Assembly: GCA_045613745.1 (NCBI GenBank)
Contig: JAZLBP010000008.1
Span: 1-64,000, forward strand
DNA length: 64,000 bases
Source of the DNA: UBA940 sp045613745
GTDB taxonomy: Bacteria > Bacteroidota > Bacteroidia > Bacteroidales > Rikenellaceae
Direction: 5' to 3'
Part shown: positions 44,408 to 54,166 of the stretch, one piece after another
Position numbering within the stretch: the stretch's first letter is position 1
How the letters are laid out: the number at the start of each line of letters is the position of its first letter
Program-made: the position numbers and the translations under genes
Notes under the pieces: model-generated
Databases searched by the model: none
What the model was told of the DNA's origin: nothing
The model's input: only the letters and a program-made list of their open reading frames with translations

Positions 44408-46798
44408 ATGCAGTACGATTTGACAACCATAGCGCAACTTTGCGCAGCTACCCGAGTGGGCGAGAATGTTACCATCGATTCGGTGGTAATCGATAGCCGT
44501 AGTTTTACTATCGACTCGGCTACTCTGTTTGCGGCTATTCGTACCGAGAGCCGCGACGGACACAACTTTTTGTCGGAGGCCTATACCAAGGGGTGTCGTG
44601 CCTTCTTGGTTGAGAGCCTGCCCGATGTGGAGAGTATGCCGGACGCGGGTTTCGTGGTGGTAGATTGCACTACCGACGCTTTGCAGAGTCTGGCGGCATA
44701 TCACCGCTCGCACTTCCAAGGTGTGGTGGTTGCTGTGACAGGAAGCGTTGGTAAAACGGTTGTCAAGGAGTGGATTGCACAAGCAGCTCCCGAAGGGATG
44801 AAAGTCTATCGTAGCCCCAAAAGCTACAACTCACAACTTGGCGTGCCTTTGTCGCTGTTGATGATTCCCGAGGATGCCGATGTAGCGGTTATTGAGGCCG
44901 GTATCTCCAAACGAGGCGAGATGGAGCGACTGCAACGTGTCATTCGCCCCGATGTGGGTGTGTTTACGGCGTTGGGTGCAGCACACGACGAGAACTTTGC
45001 GAGTCGTGGTGAGAAACTTGCCGAAAAGATGCGACTTTTTGCCGAGTGCAAAACAATTATATATAACTCCTCGGAGGATGGGGTCTATCAGGCGTTGCAC
45101 GAGGTGTGTCCGTCGGATGCACGATTGTGCAATGCGAGCGAGTTTGAGAGTGCTTGCAGGATTGAGGGTGGTCGCGTGGCTGTGGTAAATGCTGCGAGTG
45201 TGGTTGCTCTCTACGATGCGCTGGGTGTTGCGCCCGATGTGACTTTGAGCCGATTGGGCGAGCAACCTTCGCTGACCAAACTCGAAATCAAGGACGGAAT
45301 ATACTCGTCGCTGATTGTGAGTGATACTTTCAGTGGCGATGTCAATGCTTTTGAGCCTGCTGTGGACTACTTGCGCCGTGTGTCGGCCGATCGTCCGAAG
45401 GTTGTCGTGCTGTCGGATATGCCGATAGCTTCGGGTGATAATGAACAGAGAGTGTATGAGCGCATTGCGGCGCGTATTGCCAAGGCCGAGGTTGTGTTGT
45501 TGGTGGGCGTGGGCGAGCGCGTGACTCGTTATGCCGATGTGCTGCGTGGTGCGGGCTGCGAGGTGAAATTGTTCCTTACCACCGACGAGTTGTTGAGCCG
45601 TCTGGGTGCAGATGACGTTGCGGGTAGGGCGGTGCTTGTCAGTGTGGCAAACCACAGCGACCAAAAACGCATAACTCACACATTGCAACGCCAGAGCCAT
45701 ACTACCACACTCGAAGTGGAGTTGGACTCGATGGTTCGCAACCTCAAAATATATCGTTCGCATCTTGGCGCGGGTGTGCGACTCACCGCAATGGTCAAGG
45801 CTGCAAGTTATGGCCACGGTCGATGCGAGATTGCGCAAACACTTCAACAACAAGGCGTTGATTATCTTGCAGTTGCCTTTGCTGACGAGGGTGTTGAACT
45901 TCGCCGAGGCGGTATCACAATGCCTATCGTGGTGTTGAATGCCGATGCCGATAGCTTTGAATTGATGGTGGCTCACAACTTGGAGCCCGAGATATATAAC
46001 TTCCGTTCGCTGGCCGACTTTGCGCGTGAGGTGCGCTTGGCTGGACGTACGGACTATCCCATTCACCTTAAAATCGATAGCGGTATGCACCGACTCGGTT
46101 TCCGAAACGAGGATTTCGACGAGTTGGTTATGGCGTTAGGTGGCGTTGCCGAAAGCGTGCGTGTAAGTTCGATTTTCTCGCACCTGTGTGTGGCTGATGA
46201 TCCCGCACAGGATGATTTTACCAACCAACAGATTGACTACTTCGATGCGCTCAGCAGTCGCATTGCCGAGGTTGTGGGCTATCCTGTGATTCGCCACATC
46301 TGCAATACTGCGGGTATGATTCGCTTCCCGCGTGCACAGTTCGATATGTGCCGATTGGGTATTGGACTTTATGGCTTTGGCGAAGAGGTCGAGGGTCTGC
46401 GTCCTATTGCGTCGTTGCGTACACGAGTGGTGCGCGTGTCACATTTGAAGGCTGGTGAGACCGTAGGCTACGGACGTATGGGTCGCGTGGAGCGTGACTC
46501 GGTGATTGCTACCATTCCCATTGGTTATGCCGACGGATTGGACCGCCATTTGAGTTGTGGCGGATGGAGTATGCTTGTCGAGGGCAAGAGCGCTCCGATT
46601 GTTGGTCGCGTGTGTATGGATAGCTGTATGATTGACATTACGGACATTCCCGAGGCAGGCGAGGGTAGCGAGGTTACTGTATTCTCTGCCGCTGTGGGTA
46701 ATACTGCCGAAGATATGGCGCGAGTGTTGGGCACAATTAGTTATGAGGTGCTGACGGGCGTGTCGGGACGTGTTAAACGAATTTATACCAAAGAGTAA
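44408..46798 (+). CDS. Bifunctional MurF ligase / alanine racemase fusion
   Basis: 796 aa. Residues 1-425 are MurF-like (adds D-Ala-D-Ala to UDP-MurNAc-tripeptide), with P-loop VTGSVGKTVVKEW and the adjoining SYNSQLGVPLSLL. Residues 430-796 are a PLP-dependent alanine racemase (MVKAASYGHG with the PLP Lys, and RLGIGLYGFGEEV near the second active site). The P-loop Asn/Thr positions usual in MurF (GSNGKTT) read SVGKTV here, so MurF activity could be reduced. The fusion is a known Bacteroidetes arrangement linking D-Ala supply to its use. The stop overlaps the next ATG. Confidence 0.93.
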   Translation: MQYDLTTIAQLCAATRVGENVTIDSVVIDSRSFTIDSATLFAAIRTESRDGHNFLSEAYTKGCRAFLVESLPDVESMPDAGFVVVDCTTDALQSLAAYHRSHFQGVVVAVTGSVGKTVVKEWIAQAAPEGMKVYRSPKSYNSQLGVPLSLLMIPEDADVAVIEAGISKRGEMERLQRVIRPDVGVFTALGAAHDENFASRGEKLAEKMRLFAECKTIIYNSSEDGVYQALHEVCPSDARLCNASEFESACRIEGGRVAVVNAASVVALYDALGVAPDVTLSRLGEQPSLTKLEIKDGIYSSLIVSDTFSGDVNAFEPAVDYLRRVSADRPKVVVLSDMPIASGDNEQRVYERIAARIAKAEVVLLVGVGERVTRYADVLRGAGCEVKLFLTTDELLSRLGADDVAGRAVLVSVANHSDQKRITHTLQRQSHTTTLEVELDSMVRNLKIYRSHLGAGVRLTAMVKAASYGHGRCEIAQTLQQQGVDYLAVAFADEGVELRRGGITMPIVVLNADADSFELMVAHNLEPEIYNFRSLADFAREVRLAGRTDYPIHLKIDSGMHRLGFRNEDFDELVMALGGVAESVRVSSIFSHLCVADDPAQDDFTNQQIDYFDALSSRIAEVVGYPVIRHICNTAGMIRFPRAQFDMCRLGIGLYGFGEEVEGLRPIASLRTRVVRVSHLKAGETVGYGRMGRVERDSVIATIPIGYADGLDRHLSCGGWSMLVEGKSAPIVGRVCMDSCMIDITDIPEAGEGSEVTVFSAAVGNTAEDMARVLGTISYEVLTGVSGRVKRIYTKE

Positions 46799-47508
46799 TG
46801 AGTGGAGTTCTCTATATGATTCCTTGCCCCATTGCCGAGGGTGAGCCTTATGATGTGTTGCCCGCTGCCAATGGCGAGGTGTTGCGCCGCGTGGACTACT
46901 ATGTAGTGGAGAATGTGCGTACTGCGCGTCGATTCTTGTCGCGTGCAGGTGTCGGACGTCCCATCGATGAGTTGACCTTTGCCGAGTTGAACGAACATAC
47001 CGATCCGCGCGCTGTGGAGGGCTTGTTGCGTCCCGTATTGGAGGGTAAGGATTGTGGTGTGATTTCGGAGGCTGGACTCCCCGGCGTTGCTGACCCGGGT
47101 GCGGCTATTGTTGCTGCGGCTCATCGCCACGGTGTGAAGGTTGTGCCGCTGGTAGGTCCTTCGTCAATTCTGATGGCGCTGATGGCATCGGGACAGAATG
47201 GCCAGAGTTTTGCGTTCAATGGTTACCTTCCCGTAAAACCCGACCAACGAGGACAGGCTCTGCGCAAATTCGAGAAACGTGCCCAGACCGAGGGCCAAGC
47301 ACAAATCTTTATCGAGGCGCCTTATCGAAATGTCAAACTTATGGAGGATATGTTGCGCACCCTTTCGCCCGAAACCATCCTTACGGTGGCTATGGATATC
47401 ACAGGCCCCGAGGAGTATGTGGCAAGCGCAGCTGTCAAGGTTTGGCGCAGTCGTAAGATGCCCGACATCAACAAACGTCCTGCAATCTTTATTCTCGGCA
47501 GGGCGTAA
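46798..47508 (+). CDS. RsmI-like SAM-dependent methyltransferase (tetrapyrrole methylase fold)
   Basis: 236 aa. Family features: LYMIPCPIAEG, VISEAGLPGVADPGA, LVGPSSILMALMASG, FNGYLPVK. RsmI methylates the 2'-O of 16S rRNA C1402; this shorter Bacteroidetes type carries the same fold but its target is not proven. Starts on the last base of the preceding stop (TAATG), which couples translation. Confidence 0.88.
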   Translation: MSGVLYMIPCPIAEGEPYDVLPAANGEVLRRVDYYVVENVRTARRFLSRAGVGRPIDELTFAELNEHTDPRAVEGLLRPVLEGKDCGVISEAGLPGVADPGAAIVAAAHRHGVKVVPLVGPSSILMALMASGQNGQSFAFNGYLPVKPDQRGQALRKFEKRAQTEGQAQIFIEAPYRNVKLMEDMLRTLSPETILTVAMDITGPEEYVASAAVKVWRSRKMPDINKRPAIFILGRA

Positions 47509-47524
47509 ATCTATTTTGAGGTTG

Positions 47525-48229
47525 CTATAAGGTTGCGTGAAACTGACGCAACTTGCGATTAAGACTCTGTTCGTTGCCACCGACAACGCTGTTGAGCAGT
47601 GCGTGGAAATGAGCCGAGTGATTCTTGTGCACTGTGTGACACAACTCGTGCAGAATTATAAACTCTATCAACTCGTCAGGAAGCAACATCATATACAGCG
47701 AAAAGTTCAGATGATTGGTGGCTGAGCAGCTACCCCATTTGCTATGAATGTTCTTGATAGTTAATCCGTTGTAAGAAAAACCATATTTTGCGGCCAATCG
47801 TTCGACCATTGGCGGCAGTGTCGTGTGTGCCTCTGCTCGCAGGGTTTCAATCACCGCAGTGCGAATCATTTGCTGACCTGCGTCCGAGGTCGGGTCAACC
47901 TTGCTTGTAAGTGTTACCATAACTTCGTCGGGACGTATTGTGTAGCTGTTGCGTGTGCCGCTACATTCGATTCGCAGGGTGTGAGTGCGGGTGCGATACC
48001 CCGTTGTGAGGGTGGGGGATTCGGCCGATTTTGTTGCTCGGTGGCGTGCTGCGGCAATCCACTCCTTCTTTTGATTTACAAATTCCAAGGCTGCTCGCCC
48101 TGATACATACCACGGGCGAGTGACCACAATACGGCCACCGCGACCTACCGAAATGGAGATACGCCTGCAACCCACGCGGCGTTGCAAGCGTATCGCTCCT
48201 AATTCGGGATGGATGTATTCCTCAGCCAT
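47525..48229 (-). CDS. YgjP-type (M48/DUF45) metal-dependent hydrolase
   Basis: 234 aa. Zinc site ILHELCHTVHKNHSAHF (HExxH plus a third ligand downstream), and the typical ENIHSKWGSCS-like segment reads KNIHSKWGSCSATN. Cytoplasmic, no signal peptide. Substrate unknown. Last gene of a minus-strand run that starts at rpe, and convergent with the RsmI-like gene with only 16 bases between. Confidence 0.88.
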   Translation of the reverse strand: MAEEYIHPELGAIRLQRRVGCRRISISVGRGGRIVVTRPWYVSGRAALEFVNQKKEWIAAARHRATKSAESPTLTTGYRTRTHTLRIECSGTRNSYTIRPDEVMVTLTSKVDPTSDAGQQMIRTAVIETLRAEAHTTLPPMVERLAAKYGFSYNGLTIKNIHSKWGSCSATNHLNFSLYMMLLPDELIEFIILHELCHTVHKNHSAHFHALLNSVVGGNEQSLNRKLRQFHATL

Positions 48230-48241
48230 CGGTGTGGCGGT

Positions 48242-49576
48242 TTAGTGTGCCAAATCGTATTCTGCTTTCTCGACGCGCTCGAATCCGAACTCGGCAATCA
48301 CACCATTCATCAGCTCGGCAATGCGGTCGTTGCACAAGTTGCCGATGCTACCCTCGTGGGTGTGGTTGATGGTGGCGGGAACTTCAAACTTGCCGTGCTC
48401 AATGTCGAGTCCAACGGTTTTGTAGGCCTCGCGGAAGGGAGTGCCTCCAAGTACCATATTGTTTACAACCTCCACACTGAACATATATTTGTACTTCTCG
48501 TCGGCGGTGATGTTCTCAACTACCGAGATGTTCTCCAACATCATCTTGGCCATTGCGATAATGTCGCGCATATCGGCCAATGCAGGGAATAGCACCTCTT
48601 TCATCAGTTGTAGGTCACGATGGTAACCTGTGGGCAGGTTGGTGGTGAGCATAGTGATTTGGTTGGGCAGAGCTTGTAGCAGATTGCACTTGCCACGAAT
48701 AATCTCCCACACGTCGGGGTTCTTCTTGTGGGGCATAATGCTCGAACCTGTGGTCAACTCGGGAGGATAGCTGATGAACGAGAAGTTCTGATTCAGGAAC
48801 AGAGTGTTGTCCATAGCAAACTTGCCGAGGGTTGCAGCGTAGGCTGCGATGGCTTGTGCCACTACGCGCTCGGTTTTGCCACGTCCCATTTGGGCGTACA
48901 CAACGTTGTAGTCCATCGAATCGAAGCCGAGCAACTCGGTTGTCATCGTACGATTCAGAGGGAACGACGAGCCGTAGCCTGCGGCCGAGCCCAGAGGGTT
49001 GCGGTTGCAGATGCGATATGCTGCCAATGCCATTTGGGTGTCGTCCACAAGGCTCTCGGCATAGGCACCAAACCACAAACCGAACGACGAGGGCATAGCC
49101 ACTTGCAAGTGGGTGTAGCCGGGCATCAGCACGTTTTTGTACTTCTCCGACAGCGCTTGCAGGGTGTCGAACAGCTCCTTGATGTGCATCACAGTCTCGA
49201 ACATCTCGCGACGCAGGAAGATGCGGAGGTCAACCAGTACTTGGTCGTTGCGGCTGCGTCCGCTGTGAATCTTCTTGCCCGCTTGTCCGATGCGCTCAGT
49301 CAGCAGGAACTCAACTTGCGAGTGTACATCCTCCACACCATCTTCGATTGTGAAGTTGCCTTGCTCTACTTCTGCAAAGATTTGTTTGAGCTCGCGTTGT
49401 ACGCTCTCCAAATCCTCGCTCGACATCAGGCCGATGCTCTCCAACATTCGGGTGTGAGCCAGCGAGCCAAGCACGTCGGCGCGTGCCAGCAGTACATCCA
49501 ACTCGCGGTCTTTGCCTACGGTGAAGCGTTCAACGCTACGATTGACGTTAGTATCTTTTTGCCATAATTGCTTCAT
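48242..49576 (-). CDS. argH: Argininosuccinate lyase
   Basis: 444 aa. Releases arginine and fumarate from argininosuccinate. Fumarase-superfamily signature GSSIMPHKKNPD and the substrate motif SGRSRNDQVL are intact. Lies 6 bases after the argE-type gene, an arrangement that groups two arginine steps. Confidence 0.96.
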   Translation of the reverse strand: MKQLWQKDTNVNRSVERFTVGKDRELDVLLARADVLGSLAHTRMLESIGLMSSEDLESVQRELKQIFAEVEQGNFTIEDGVEDVHSQVEFLLTERIGQAGKKIHSGRSRNDQVLVDLRIFLRREMFETVMHIKELFDTLQALSEKYKNVLMPGYTHLQVAMPSSFGLWFGAYAESLVDDTQMALAAYRICNRNPLGSAAGYGSSFPLNRTMTTELLGFDSMDYNVVYAQMGRGKTERVVAQAIAAYAATLGKFAMDNTLFLNQNFSFISYPPELTTGSSIMPHKKNPDVWEIIRGKCNLLQALPNQITMLTTNLPTGYHRDLQLMKEVLFPALADMRDIIAMAKMMLENISVVENITADEKYKYMFSVEVVNNMVLGGTPFREAYKTVGLDIEHGKFEVPATINHTHEGSIGNLCNDRIAELMNGVIAEFGFERVEKAEYDLAH

Positions 49577-49582
49577 AAAATT

Positions 49583-50647
49583 CTATTTAATTACGTTGGT
49601 TAGTATTTCGATATAAGTTTCAATGCCGCTTGCAATCTCCTCCAAACCGACATATTCGTCGGCGCTGTGTGAGCGTGCACTGTCGCCGATACCCATTTTG
49701 AGCGACGGAACGTTGAGCAACATCTGGTCGGAACTTGTAGGTGAGCCGAATGTTGTCAGTCCGAGCGACTTGCCTGCTTGTATCACAGGGTGTGATGGGT
49801 CGATGTACGAGGGTTTGAGTCGGAGCGAACGGGGTGTAACATCGCAACTTACGCGCTCGCGGATATGCTCCACAACTTGTTCGTTGGTGTAGCGATCGGT
49901 AACTCTGACATCAACCACCCATTTGCACTCGGCGGGAACGACGTTGTGTTGTGTGCCTGCCTCAATTTGGGTGACGCTCATCTTCACGGGGCCAAACAGC
50001 TCGCTGACCTCGGGAAACTCGTAGGTGCGGAACCACTCGATGTCCTTCAATGCGCGGTAGATTGCGTTGTCGCCCTCGTTGCGTGCGGCGTGTCCAGCCT
50101 TGCCGTGTGCTGTGCAATCCAACACCAGCAGACCGCGCTCGGCAATAGCCATCTGCATCAGCGTAGGTTCTCCCACAATAGCAAACTCGATGGGGCCGAT
50201 TTTGTCGAGGATACACTCGATACCTTCGCGACCCGAAACCTCCTCCTCGCCTGTGATAGCGATACAGATGTTGTAGGTCAAATCGGTGTCGGCATAGAAA
50301 TGCATAAATGTTGCCAGCAGGCCCACAGCACTTGCGCCCGCGTCGTTGCTACCCAAACCATACAGAAGTCCGTTCTCGATAGTGGGGGCAAACGGGTCGC
50401 GCGTGTAGGCAGCATTGGGCTTAACGGTGTCGTGGTGCGAGTTAATCAGAAGGGTGGGCTTAGTCGCATCAAAGTGCAGGTTATAGGCCCACACATTATT
50501 CTTGAAGCGGTTGGTGGCCACACCACGCTCCTGCAACCAACCCTCAATAAGGTCGGCTGTGTCGCTCTCGGCACGACTGATGGACGGCGTGGCAATCATC
50601 TTTTGCAGCAGTGCCACCGCATCGTCGTATAGTTTTTGGTACATCAT
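49583..50647 (-). CDS. argE: M20 deacylase of arginine synthesis (ArgE-type)
   Basis: 354 aa. Metal ligands are in INSHHDTVKP, LGSNDAGASAV and ITGEEEVSGREG. The substrate His is in GKAGHAARNEGDNAIY. In Bacteroides the pathway runs on succinylated intermediates, so the natural substrate may be N-succinyl- rather than N-acetyl-citrulline/ornithine (inference from the related genus). DapE is a possible alternative, but the argH neighbour favours arginine. The start overlaps the rlmB stop by one base. Confidence 0.85.
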   Translation of the reverse strand: MMYQKLYDDAVALLQKMIATPSISRAESDTADLIEGWLQERGVATNRFKNNVWAYNLHFDATKPTLLINSHHDTVKPNAAYTRDPFAPTIENGLLYGLGSNDAGASAVGLLATFMHFYADTDLTYNICIAITGEEEVSGREGIECILDKIGPIEFAIVGEPTLMQMAIAERGLLVLDCTAHGKAGHAARNEGDNAIYRALKDIEWFRTYEFPEVSELFGPVKMSVTQIEAGTQHNVVPAECKWVVDVRVTDRYTNEQVVEHIRERVSCDVTPRSLRLKPSYIDPSHPVIQAGKSLGLTTFGSPTSSDQMLLNVPSLKMGIGDSARSHSADEYVGLEEIASGIETYIEILTNVIK

Positions 50648-51378
50648 TACTTGCTGATTCGTTGGCGTTGAATCTCAAACAAAATCACCGCAGCCGCAGC
50701 ACTTACGTTGAGCGACTCGATGCGACCCTTCATAGGAATTGCCATTTGGCAGTCGCACATTCGGAGCACCTCTTTCGAGATACCGGTATCCTCGCTACCC
50801 ATAACCAATACGGTGGGGCGGGTAAGGTCGGCCTCATAGACCGATTGCTCGGCTTTCTCGGTGGCGGCAGCAATCTGATAACCCTCGGCTTGGAGTGCTT
50901 TCAGAGTGTTGCGGATACTGCCCACGCGAGCTACGGGGATGATATTTAGTGCGCCGGCTGACGACTTGATAGCCTCGGCATTTACGGGAGCCGACGATTT
51001 GAGCGAGGTGATGAGTCCATGAGCACCCACACACTCTGCGCTACGAGCAATGGCTCCGAAGTTACGCACGTCGGTGATGCTGTCCAACAGAATGATAAGT
51101 CCTGCCTCGCCCTCGGGAACACCCGACAGAATCTCCTCCACGTCGGCATACACGATGGGCGACACGGTTGCCACCACACCTTGGTGGTTGAGCTTGGTCA
51201 TACGGTTGAGCTTCTCGACGGGAACCTCCTGCATATGTACCTTTTGTGCCTTGCACACCGATTTGAGTTCCGACAACAATTGTCCTTCTGCGCCTTTGCG
51301 CACATACACTTTTTCGATTTGGCGGCCCGACTCGATTGCTTCGATTACGGGGCGAATGCCGAATACGATGTTATCCAT
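50647..51378 (-). CDS. rlmB: 23S rRNA 2'-O-methyltransferase, RlmB/TrmH family
   Basis: 243 aa. SPOUT fold: N-terminal YgaP-like ribosomal-L30 domain (IRPVIEAIESGRQIEKVYV), catalytic LLDSITDVRNFGAIARSA, VLVMGSEDTGISKE and ESLNVSAAAAVILFE. Expected target is G2251 of 23S rRNA. Translationally coupled to argE. Confidence 0.93.
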   Translation of the reverse strand: MDNIVFGIRPVIEAIESGRQIEKVYVRKGAEGQLLSELKSVCKAQKVHMQEVPVEKLNRMTKLNHQGVVATVSPIVYADVEEILSGVPEGEAGLIILLDSITDVRNFGAIARSAECVGAHGLITSLKSSAPVNAEAIKSSAGALNIIPVARVGSIRNTLKALQAEGYQIAAATEKAEQSVYEADLTRPTVLVMGSEDTGISKEVLRMCDCQMAIPMKGRIESLNVSAAAAVILFEIQRQRISK

Positions 51379-51379
51379 A

Positions 51380-53320
51380 TCAATTAGTTACTATATCCAA
51401 TTCGTAGTTAAGTTTCTCCCACTCATGCATTTGGTGGTCGAGTTGTTGTTTGAGTTGGTTGTAGGAGTCGAACAGAGCAGGGTTGCTGATGTCTAGTCCG
51501 TGAGCCTCGGGGTCGGCCAACTTGGCGTCCCAATCGGCAATCTCACCCTCCAAACGTTCGATTTCGCCCTCTACCTTGGTGATGGCGTTCTTGATGCGGC
51601 GAATCTCCTTCTCGTTCTCCTTGCGTTGCAGATACTCCTCTTTGCCTTTCGAAGCGGTGACGGGTTCGGCTGCCACCTCTTTCTGTTTGATTTCGACTTC
51701 GCGCAACGACTCCAATTGTCGTTTTTCGAGGAAGTAGTAGATACCGCCCAAGTACTCCTTGACACCTCCGTCGCGGAATTCATACACCTTGTCAACAATG
51801 CCGTCGAGGAAGTCACGATCGTGCGATACCAAAATCAGTGTGCCGTCGTACTTCTTCAAGGCGTTTTTGAGAATATCCTTCGAGCGCATATCCATATGGT
51901 TGGTAGGCTCATCGAGCACCAGCAGGTTGCGCGGCTCCAACATCATACGAGCCATTGCCAAGCGCGAACGCTCGCCACCCGACAGCACTTTGACCTTCTT
52001 GTCGATGTCCTCGCCGTGGAAAAGGAATGCTCCGAGGATGTCGCGCAGGCGAGTGCGAATCTCGCCAACAGCAACTTTGTCCAAAGTGTCGAACACCGTA
52101 AACTCGCCGTTCATCAGGTCGTCCTGATTTTGGGCGTAGTAACCTACGTTTACGTTTGCACCCAAACGGATAGTACCCTCGGTTGCATCGGTCTCGCCGA
52201 TAATCATACGTGCAAGGGTTGTCTTACCCTCGCCATTGCGACCCACAAATGCGATTTTCTCGCCGCGCTCGATGGTGATGTTTGCGCCACTAAACACTCG
52301 GTGTGAGCCGAAACTTTTGCCTACCTCCTTAATTTCGGCCACAATCTGGCCGCTACGAGGTGCGGGCGGGAATTTTATGTTGAGAGTCGAAGTGTCCTCG
52401 TCGTCGATTTCGATGCGCTCAATCTTCTCCAACTGTTTGATGCGCGATTGCACCTGATTCGACTTGGTAGGTTTGTAGCGGAATCGTTCGATGAACTCTT
52501 CGCTCTTTTCAATCATTCGTTGTTGGTTGGCAAAGGCCGCCATCTGTTGCTCCCTGCGCTCGGCGCGGAGTTGTACATAGTGGCTGTACGGCACCTTGTA
52601 GTCGTACGACTTACCACACGACAGTTCGATGGTACGTGTGGTGACGTTATCCAAAAAAGCGCGGTCGTGCGAAATCAACAGCACCGCACCCGAATAATCT
52701 TTCAGATAGCTCTCCAACCACTGAATACTCTCGATGTCGAGGTGGTTGGTAGGCTCGTCAAGCAACAGAATCGAAGGCTTGCGCAATAGCAGCTTTGCTA
52801 GTTCGATACGCATACGCCAGCCACCGCTGAATGCACTTGTTGGTTTCGAGAACTCCTCGCGACGGAAACCAAGTCCGAGCAGTGTGCGCTCAATGTCGGC
52901 ATCGCGACTCGCACCACCCAGCAGGTGATAGCGGTCGGTGGCGTCGTTGAGTCGGTGTAGCATCTTTTCGTAGTCCTCGCTGTCGTAGTCGGTGCGCACA
53001 GCAAGTTGCTCGTTGATGCGTGCGATCTCGGCTTCGAGTTCCAACACCTCGGCAAAGGCCTTGGCGGTTTCGTCCACAAGCGAGGTGGTGTCGGTTACCT
53101 TCATCTGTTGGGGGAGGTAGCCAACGCTGCAATCCTCAAAGACCGTAACTTTGCCTTCGGCGGGCTGTTGCTCGCCGTTGATGAGTTTGAGTATGGTGGT
53201 TTTTCCTGCGCCGTTTTTGCCTACGAGTCCGACTCTCTCCTTGGGGTTAATCAGAAACGACACCCCGCTGAAAAGCTCGGTACCCGAGAAACTCACGGTC
53301 ACATTATCCAACGAAACCAT
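51380..53320 (-). CDS. ABC-F family ATPase
   Basis: 646 aa with two ATP-binding halves: Walker A GLVGKNGAGKTTIL and FVGRNGEGKTTLA, signatures FSGGWRMR and LSGGERSRLA. There is no membrane domain. An ABC-F linker joins the halves, and a charged coiled coil ends the protein (about 560-646). Works on ribosomes, either in translation or in antibiotic protection; nothing in the surroundings points to resistance. Starts one base after rlmB ends upstream. Confidence 0.92.
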   Translation of the reverse strand: MVSLDNVTVSFSGTELFSGVSFLINPKERVGLVGKNGAGKTTILKLINGEQQPAEGKVTVFEDCSVGYLPQQMKVTDTTSLVDETAKAFAEVLELEAEIARINEQLAVRTDYDSEDYEKMLHRLNDATDRYHLLGGASRDADIERTLLGLGFRREEFSKPTSAFSGGWRMRIELAKLLLRKPSILLLDEPTNHLDIESIQWLESYLKDYSGAVLLISHDRAFLDNVTTRTIELSCGKSYDYKVPYSHYVQLRAERREQQMAAFANQQRMIEKSEEFIERFRYKPTKSNQVQSRIKQLEKIERIEIDDEDTSTLNIKFPPAPRSGQIVAEIKEVGKSFGSHRVFSGANITIERGEKIAFVGRNGEGKTTLARMIIGETDATEGTIRLGANVNVGYYAQNQDDLMNGEFTVFDTLDKVAVGEIRTRLRDILGAFLFHGEDIDKKVKVLSGGERSRLAMARMMLEPRNLLVLDEPTNHMDMRSKDILKNALKKYDGTLILVSHDRDFLDGIVDKVYEFRDGGVKEYLGGIYYFLEKRQLESLREVEIKQKEVAAEPVTASKGKEEYLQRKENEKEIRRIKNAITKVEGEIERLEGEIADWDAKLADPEAHGLDISNPALFDSYNQLKQQLDHQMHEWEKLNYELDIVTN

Positions 53321-53328
53321 CGGCCTTG

Positions 53329-53982
53329 TTATGCATTAAGGATTTTTACAATCTCGGCCTCGGGGTCAGGTGCGCCAAACACTGCACTGCCTGCAACCAG
53401 CGCGTCGCAACCGGCCTCGTAGAGCATACCTGCATTGGCTGCCGATACTCCGCCGTCGATTTCGATGGTTACGTTCAGGCCGCGGCTGTCGATAGCATTG
53501 CGCAGATATTTCACTTTATCCACACTACCAGGCATAAAGCTTTGGCCGCCAAATCCGGGCTCAACGCTCATAACCAACACAAGGTCGATTTTGTCCAACC
53601 ACTCGTCCAAAATCTCGACGGGAGTTCCGGGTTTGATAGACACACCCACCAGTGCGCCGCTTTGGCGAATCAGGTCGATGGTGCCTTGGATATTTTGGGT
53701 CGCCTCGATGTGGAAAGTAACCAAGTGTGCGCCAGCTTTGGCAAAACGCTCGACATACTTTTCGGGCTCAACAATCATCAAGTGTACGTCGCAGAATTTG
53801 TCGGACGCAGCCTTGATTGCTTTGAGTACGGGGAAGCCGAACGAGATGTTGGGAACAAACACACCATCCATCACATCGATGTGAATCCATTGGGCCGCAC
53901 TGCGGTCTATCATTTTGGTGTCATCTGCCAAGTGACCGAAATCGGCCGACAGCATTGACGGGGCAAGAATTCTGTTTTTCAT
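53329..53982 (-). CDS. rpe: Ribulose-phosphate 3-epimerase
   Basis: 217 aa TIM barrel of the pentose phosphate pathway. Motifs LSADFGHL, WIHIDVMDGVFVPN and MSVEPGFGGQSF carry the metal ligands and catalytic Asp. First gene of the minus-strand run down to 47525, divergent from nfo. Confidence 0.96.
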   Translation of the reverse strand: MKNRILAPSMLSADFGHLADDTKMIDRSAAQWIHIDVMDGVFVPNISFGFPVLKAIKAASDKFCDVHLMIVEPEKYVERFAKAGAHLVTFHIEATQNIQGTIDLIRQSGALVGVSIKPGTPVEILDEWLDKIDLVLVMSVEPGFGGQSFMPGSVDKVKYLRNAIDSRGLNVTIEIDGGVSAANAGMLYEAGCDALVAGSAVFGAPDPEAEIVKILNA

Positions 53983-54126
53983 AAAACACGGTTTTAATCA
54001 CACAAAGATACTACTTTTCTGCGAAAAAACTATAACTCTGAGGGTGAATATCCCACTGAAAATCCATAAATAACGGCACAGAGATGTTATTTTGTCCGAA
54101 AACTGCCGTTTTATCGCGAGATTTTG

Positions 54127-54134
54127 TATATTTG
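54127..54134 (+). promoter_or_regulatory. Putative -7 element of nfo
   Basis: TATATTTG, 33 bases before ATG 54167. Confidence 0.55.
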
Positions 54135-54166
54135 TAGTTGGTAAACTTAAAAAAAGGAATCACGTT

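Noticed and set aside
43106..44782. Open frame of 558 codons on the minus strand
   Set aside because: Antisense to mutS2 and the start of murF-alr; no protein family features.
48728..49567. Open frame of 279 codons on the plus strand
   Set aside because: Antisense to argH, whose active-site signatures are intact.
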